Part shown: positions 40,547 to 44,208 of the stretch, piece by piece
How the letters are laid out: every line of letters begins with the position of its first letter
Numbering within the stretch: position 1 is the first letter of the stretch
DNA from: Verrucomicrobiia bacterium
Lineage (GTDB): Bacteria; Verrucomicrobiota; Verrucomicrobiia; Limisphaerales; JADLHS01
Direction: 5' to 3'
Assembly (NCBI GenBank): GCA_026125285.1
Contig: JAHCLO010000045.1
Coordinates: 1-44,208 of the forward strand
DNA length: 44,208 nt
The notes under the pieces: generated by a model
Database searches by the model: none
What the model saw: only the letters and a program-made list of their open reading frames with translations
Told to the model about the DNA's origin: nothing
Position numbers and translations under genes: made by a program

Positions 40547-41476
40547 TCACCGTTCTCCGCCCGCCAGAACGGTCTGAAAGTGCGGCGGCTGTTCTTCGTG
40601 CGCCACCACGTTGATCTCAATCTTCTTGAAACCCGCAGCCTCCAGCCAGCGCTGGAGATCGCTCTCCGCGAAGCCCAGCCAACGGTCGCCGTACAGCCTT
40701 CGCGCGTCATCAAACTTGTGCGCCAGGAGGTCGAGAATCAGAATTTGTCCGCGCGGCTTGAGCAGCTTTGCGGCACTCATGAGCGCCGCCGCCGGATCCT
40801 CAGCATGGTGCAATGCCTGGCTTAGGATCACGAGGTCCACGCTGGCCGGCTCAATCGGCGGGTTCTGCAAATCACCCAACCGAAACTCGAGGTTCTTTAA
40901 TCCGTTCTTCTTCGCCTTGGCCGCGCCGAATTCGACGATCTTTTCCGAGTTGTCCACGGCGATCACCTTCTTGCAGCGCCGCGCGAGCAGTTCGCTCAAC
41001 AGCCCTTCACCGGCGCCGAGGTCAGCCACCGTGAGCGGAGGAAGGATTCGCAACAGCAGATGTCCAAATGCCTGCCACGAGCGGCCCGGCCCATAGACCC
41101 GGTCGAATCGTCCCGCAACCTGATTGAAAAACACCTGCGCCTGCTCGCGCCGCCGGGCCAGTACGCGCTTGAGATTGATCTGGTCGCTGGAGTGTTCACC
41201 AAGCTCCCTCGCGCCACGAATGGCTAGTTGAATAAACTCCGCGATCGTTCCCGCTGCGTCGGGATTGAGCTTGTAGAACGTCCGCTTGCCCTCGCGCCGC
41301 GATTTCACCAGTTCGCAGTCCGCCAGCAGTCCCAGATGAGTGGAAATGCGAGACTGCCCCAGGCGGGTGATTTCCTGGAGTTCATTGACGGAAAGTTCAT
41401 CGCGCTCCAGCAACGCCACGATGCGCAAACGCGTGGCGTCCGACAAGGCACGCAGGGACTTAAGTGTGGGTGACAT
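40547..41476 (-). CDS. ArsR-family regulator fused to a SAM-dependent methyltransferase
   Basis: 309 residues from ATG 41476; an open frame extends upstream (to 41545) but has no family similarity. N-terminal ArsR winged helix-turn-helix (MSPTLKSLRALSDATRLRIVALL...LGQSRISTHLGLLADCELV, ~1-80), then a class I methyltransferase domain with VADLGAGEG (motif I, ~150), VIAVDNSEKIVEF, and LVILSQALHHAEDP. The typical metal-binding Cys of ArsR/SmtB is absent from the recognition helix. Its position divergent from metK-ahcY suggests a SAM/SAH-responsive repressor of the methionine cycle, analogous to SahR. That is inference. It may alternatively act as a methyltransferase. Confidence 0.88.
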   Translation of the reverse strand: MSPTLKSLRALSDATRLRIVALLERDELSVNELQEITRLGQSRISTHLGLLADCELVKSRREGKRTFYKLNPDAAGTIAEFIQLAIRGARELGEHSSDQINLKRVLARRREQAQVFFNQVAGRFDRVYGPGRSWQAFGHLLLRILPPLTVADLGAGEGLLSELLARRCKKVIAVDNSEKIVEFGAAKAKKNGLKNLEFRLGDLQNPPIEPASVDLVILSQALHHAEDPAAALMSAAKLLKPRGQILILDLLAHKFDDARRLYGDRWLGFAESDLQRWLEAAGFKKIEINVVAHEEQPPHFQTVLAGGER

Positions 41477-41501
41477 AGACCATCGCCGTTCTCTATATTT
41501 T

Positions 41502-41559
41502 TCAAATATCCGTTTGACGCACGACAAAAATGTTATATCATCCAATCTTGATACGTCAA
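41502..41559. promoter_or_regulatory. Overlapping divergent promoters with palindromic operators (ArsR-MTase / metK)
   Basis: Two inverted repeats bracket the promoter region: TCAAA-N6-TTTGA (41502-41517) and TTGA-TACG-TCAA (41548-41559). On the plus strand, TTGACG (41514-41519) and TATCAT (41536-41541) with a 16-base spacer could drive metK. On the minus strand, TTGACG (41559-41554) and TATAAC (41537-41532), also 16 bases apart, could drive the regulator. Each palindrome overlaps a -35 element or start region, so binding by the adjacent ArsR-type protein would shut off both genes. Confidence 0.6.
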
Positions 41560-41599
41560 TATGTCATTGGCGACCATTGAAAACATTGACTGCAATTAC

Positions 41600-42811
41600 A
41601 TGAGCAACCGATTCATCTTCTCTTCCGAGTCCGTCGGCGAGGGCCATCCGGACAAGGTTTCCGATACGATCTCCGACGCGATTCTCGACGCCTGCCTCGC
41701 GGTGGACAAGACCAGTCGCGTTGCTTGCGAGACGTTCGTCAAAAGCAATCAGGTGGTGGTGGGTGGGGAAATCACCATTCCCAGATTGCAGGATCGCGCC
41801 ACGGGCACGACCAAGCCGCTCGACACGGTGATCAATGTTGGCAGCGTCGTCCGCAATGCCATTCGCGGCATCGGCTATGTGAATGACGACGACGTGTTCC
41901 ACGCGGACAAGGTGTTCATCAACAATTACCTCACCACGCAATCGCCGGACATCGCGCAAGGCGTGGATGCCAAGAAGGCCAAGGGCAAGAAGACCGCCGA
42001 ACAGGGCGCGGGCGACCAGGGCATCATGTTCGGTTACGCCTGCAATGAAACGCCCGAACTAATGCCGGCGCCGATCATGTTCGCACATCGTCTAGGCCGC
42101 GAACTGACGAAGATTCGCAAATCCGGCAAAGTCGCCTGGCTTCGGCCCGATGCGAAGTCGCAGGTGTCCGTCGAATACGTGGACGGCAAACCCACACGCA
42201 TTACGAACGTTGTTATTTCCACCCAACACGCCGCCAGCGTTGAGCATCGGGAGATTGAAAAGTTCTGCATTGAGAACGTCGTCAAGAAGGTTTTGCCCAA
42301 GCGGATGCTTACAGCGAATACCGAATTTCTCATCAATCCCACGGGCCGTTTCGTGATCGGTGGACCGCAGGGCGACAGCGGCTTGACCGGTCGCAAAATC
42401 ATCGTGGACACCTACGGCGGCATGGGCCGTCACGGCGGCGGCGCATTCTCCGGCAAGGACCCCTCCAAGGTGGATCGAAGCGCGGCTTACATGGGCCGTT
42501 GGGTCGCCAAGAACATCGTCGCCGCGAAGCTCGCGGCAAAAGTGGAAATTCAATTCGCCTACGCCATCGGTCATCCGCGCCCAGTGAGTGTGCATGTGGA
42601 CACGTTCGGCACGGGCACGGTGAGCGACGCGCGGATTCTGCGCGCCGTCCTCAAGGTGTTCAGCTTCAAACCCGCCGATATCGTGGCGCAACTTAACTTG
42701 CTCCGCCCGATTTACTCCAAGACCACCAACTACGGTCACTTCGGCAAGAACGACAAGGACATCACCTGGGAAAAGACCGACAAAGTCGCGGCTCTCCAAA
42801 AAGCAATTTGA
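41600..42811 (+). CDS. metK: S-adenosylmethionine synthetase
   Basis: 403 residues from ATG 41600 (MSNRFIFSSESVGEGHPDKV). It makes S-adenosylmethionine from methionine and ATP. Signatures: GEGHPDK at ~13-19, GAGDQGIMFGYA, and GGGAFSGKDPSKVDRSAAYMGRW. A short Lys-rich insertion (KKAKGKKTAEQ) precedes GAGDQG. It precedes ahcY by 44 bases and is divergent from the ArsR-methyltransferase, so SAM synthesis and SAH removal are co-located and probably co-regulated. Confidence 0.97.
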   Translation: MSNRFIFSSESVGEGHPDKVSDTISDAILDACLAVDKTSRVACETFVKSNQVVVGGEITIPRLQDRATGTTKPLDTVINVGSVVRNAIRGIGYVNDDDVFHADKVFINNYLTTQSPDIAQGVDAKKAKGKKTAEQGAGDQGIMFGYACNETPELMPAPIMFAHRLGRELTKIRKSGKVAWLRPDAKSQVSVEYVDGKPTRITNVVISTQHAASVEHREIEKFCIENVVKKVLPKRMLTANTEFLINPTGRFVIGGPQGDSGLTGRKIIVDTYGGMGRHGGGAFSGKDPSKVDRSAAYMGRWVAKNIVAAKLAAKVEIQFAYAIGHPRPVSVHVDTFGTGTVSDARILRAVLKVFSFKPADIVAQLNLLRPIYSKTTNYGHFGKNDKDITWEKTDKVAALQKAI

Positions 42812-42855
42812 CCGGCTACTTGACGCAACACAGAACACGCAAAACGGATCATCCT

Positions 42856-44208
42856 ATGGCCACCATCAAGCTCTCCCCTTCCCGCCGCACCGTTCTCAAA
42901 ACCAACGGCAACGGCAAGACCAAACCCGACTACGCCGTCAAAGACCTTTCGCTGGCGGAATTCGGCCGCAAAGCCATCACCATCTCCGAGCACGAAATGC
43001 CCGGCCTCATGGCCATCCGCAAGAAGTATGGGCCCAAGAAACCGCTCAAAGGCGTGCGCGTCACCGGCTCGCTGCACATGACCATTGAGACGGCGATTCT
43101 CATTGAGACGCTCAAGGAACTCGGCGCGTCCGTCCGCTGGGCCAGTTGCAACATCTTTTCCACGCAAGACCACGCCGCCGCAGCCGTCGCGAAAGCTGGC
43201 ACGCCAGTCTTCGCGCACAAAGGCGAGACGCTCGAGGAGTATTGGGACTTCACCCTCGCCGCGCTGACGCATCCCGGCAACAGAGGCCCGCAACTCATCG
43301 TGGACGACGGCGGCGACGCCACGCTGCTCATCCACAGAGGGTACGAACTCGAAAACGGCAGCGATTGGGTCAACACGCCGAGCGACAACCACGAAGTCGC
43401 CGTCATCAAGGCGTTGCTCAAGCGCGTCGCGAAGGAACGCCCCGGTTTCTGGCACGAAGTCGTGAAGGATTGGAAAGGCGTCTCTGAAGAAACGACCACC
43501 GGCGTGCATCGCCTTTATCAGATGTTGGAGCAGGGCAAACTTCTCGTGCCCGCCATCAATGTCAACGACTCCGTCACCAAGTCCAAGTTCGACAATCTCT
43601 ACGGCTGCCGCGAATCGCTCGCGGACGGCATCAAGCGCGCCACCGACGTCATGATCGCCGGCAAGGTCGCGGTCGTTTGCGGCTACGGCGACGTCGGCAA
43701 GGGCAGCGCCCATTCGCTCCGCGGATTCGGCGCGCGCGTCATCGTCACCGAAATTGATCCCATCAACGCGCTCCAGGCCGCGATGGAAGGTTTCGAAGTT
43801 GCCACCGTTGAAGATACCCTCGGCATTGGCGACATCTATGTGACGACCACCGGCAACATGGACGTCATCACGCTCGACCACATCCTCAAGATGAAGGACC
43901 AGGCGATCGTGTGTAACATCGGCCACTTCGACAACGAAATCCAAGTGGACAAACTCAACACGTTGAAGGGAGTGAAGCGCATTAACGTGAAGCCGCAGTA
44001 TGACAAATACGTGTTGCCCAATGGCCGCACGATTTATCTGCTCGCCGAAGGCCGCCTTGTGAACCTGGGCTGCGCCACCGGCCATCCGAGCTTCGTGATG
44101 TCCAACAGCTTCACCAACCAATGCCTCGCGCAATTGGACCTGTGGAAGAACCGCGACACGAACAAGATTGGCGTCTATCGCCTGCCGAAGCATCTCGACG
44201 AAGAAGTC
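42856..44208 (+). CDS. ahcY: Adenosylhomocysteinase (3'-partial, runs off window)
   Basis: 451 codons visible, no stop before the window end; 20-25 residues are probably missing. Hydrolyses S-adenosylhomocysteine to adenosine and homocysteine. The NAD-binding motif GYGDVGKGSA and the substrate region NVNDSVTKSKFDNLYGCRESL are present, as are CATGHPSFVMSNSFTNQ and the NAD-contacting DNHEVA segment. ATG 42856 starts MATIKLSPSRRTVLKTNGNG, a short N-terminal extension before DYAVKDLSLAEFGRK. Probably in an operon with metK. Confidence 0.97.
   Translation, partial: MATIKLSPSRRTVLKTNGNGKTKPDYAVKDLSLAEFGRKAITISEHEMPGLMAIRKKYGPKKPLKGVRVTGSLHMTIETAILIETLKELGASVRWASCNIFSTQDHAAAAVAKAGTPVFAHKGETLEEYWDFTLAALTHPGNRGPQLIVDDGGDATLLIHRGYELENGSDWVNTPSDNHEVAVIKALLKRVAKERPGFWHEVVKDWKGVSEETTTGVHRLYQMLEQGKLLVPAINVNDSVTKSKFDNLYGCRESLADGIKRATDVMIAGKVAVVCGYGDVGKGSAHSLRGFGARVIVTEIDPINALQAAMEGFEVATVEDTLGIGDIYVTTTGNMDVITLDHILKMKDQAIVCNIGHFDNEIQVDKLNTLKGVKRINVKPQYDKYVLPNGRTIYLLAEGRLVNLGCATGHPSFVMSNSFTNQCLAQLDLWKNRDTNKIGVYRLPKHLDEEV

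Noticed and set aside
41476..41600. SAM or SAH riboswitch before metK
   Set aside because: The gap is only ~120 bases and shows promoters and palindromic operators; I could not recognise a known riboswitch core.
42736..44193. A 485-codon minus-strand frame at the window end
   Set aside because: It is antisense to ahcY, which matches adenosylhomocysteinase throughout; the minus frame matches nothing.

Overview
The window looks like a chromosomal segment of a Verrucomicrobiota bacterium, probably a Pedosphaera/Limisphaerales-like soil or sediment lineage. This rests on gene content only: a DUF1592-type planctomycete/verrucomicrobial cytochrome, two short pseudopilins with the FTLIELLVVIAI leader, a CHRD/PEP-CTERM secreted protein, DUF1080, a Cys-type sulfatase, and high GC content. 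No rRNA, tRNA, CRISPR array, integrase or transposase was seen.

Layout. 1-2.4 kb: secreted DUF1592 cytochrome c (minus). 2.65-9.8 kb: tightly packed plus-strand run of a huge exported protein with a caspase-like C-terminus, an unknown exported protein, a pseudopilin and a truncated, repeat-riddled GT39-type glycosyltransferase. 9.9-13.0 kb: HD hydrolase, OxyR-type regulator, a PDZ gene remnant, DUF1080 protein, cold-shock protein. 13.1-17.3 kb: hemW-ROK kinase-MFS-SIS operon (sugar/amino-sugar handling). 17.3-20.1 kb: MFS exporter plus sulfatase (minus). 20.4-22.3 kb: two orphan NarL-type response regulators. 22.6-27.9 kb: transglutaminase-like protein, inositol monophosphatase, cyclophilin, a 66-residue conserved protein, RdgB. 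28-31.3 kb: multiheme cytochrome plus heme-fused outer-membrane barrel, a candidate porin-cytochrome conduit. 31.8-34.8 kb: ECF sigma/anti-sigma pair, pseudopilin, CHRD-PEP-CTERM protein. 35.2-38.2 kb: leuS. 38.4-40.5 kb: ankyrin-heme-cyclase-fold protein. 40.5-44.2 kb: ArsR-methyltransferase regulator divergent from metK-ahcY, the SAM cycle; ahcY runs off the window.

The most striking feature is a set of small palindromic repeats (at least four families, 54-80 bp) and 7-bp tandem repeats lying inside protein-coding genes without breaking the reading frame. leuS alone carries three different palindromes plus a heptamer array. The glycosyltransferase carries a composite block and a separate copy of the same 27-bp-arm palindrome. 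A third copy of that palindrome covers the N-terminal coding region of the heme-porin. This resembles the protein-coding palindromic elements known from Rickettsia, but the sequences here are different.

Two other systems merit attention: the heme-fused porin with its octaheme-like partner (possible extracellular electron transfer), and the ArsR-methyltransferase/metK/ahcY locus, with overlapping divergent promoters bracketed by two palindromes, which suggests SAM/SAH-responsive control.
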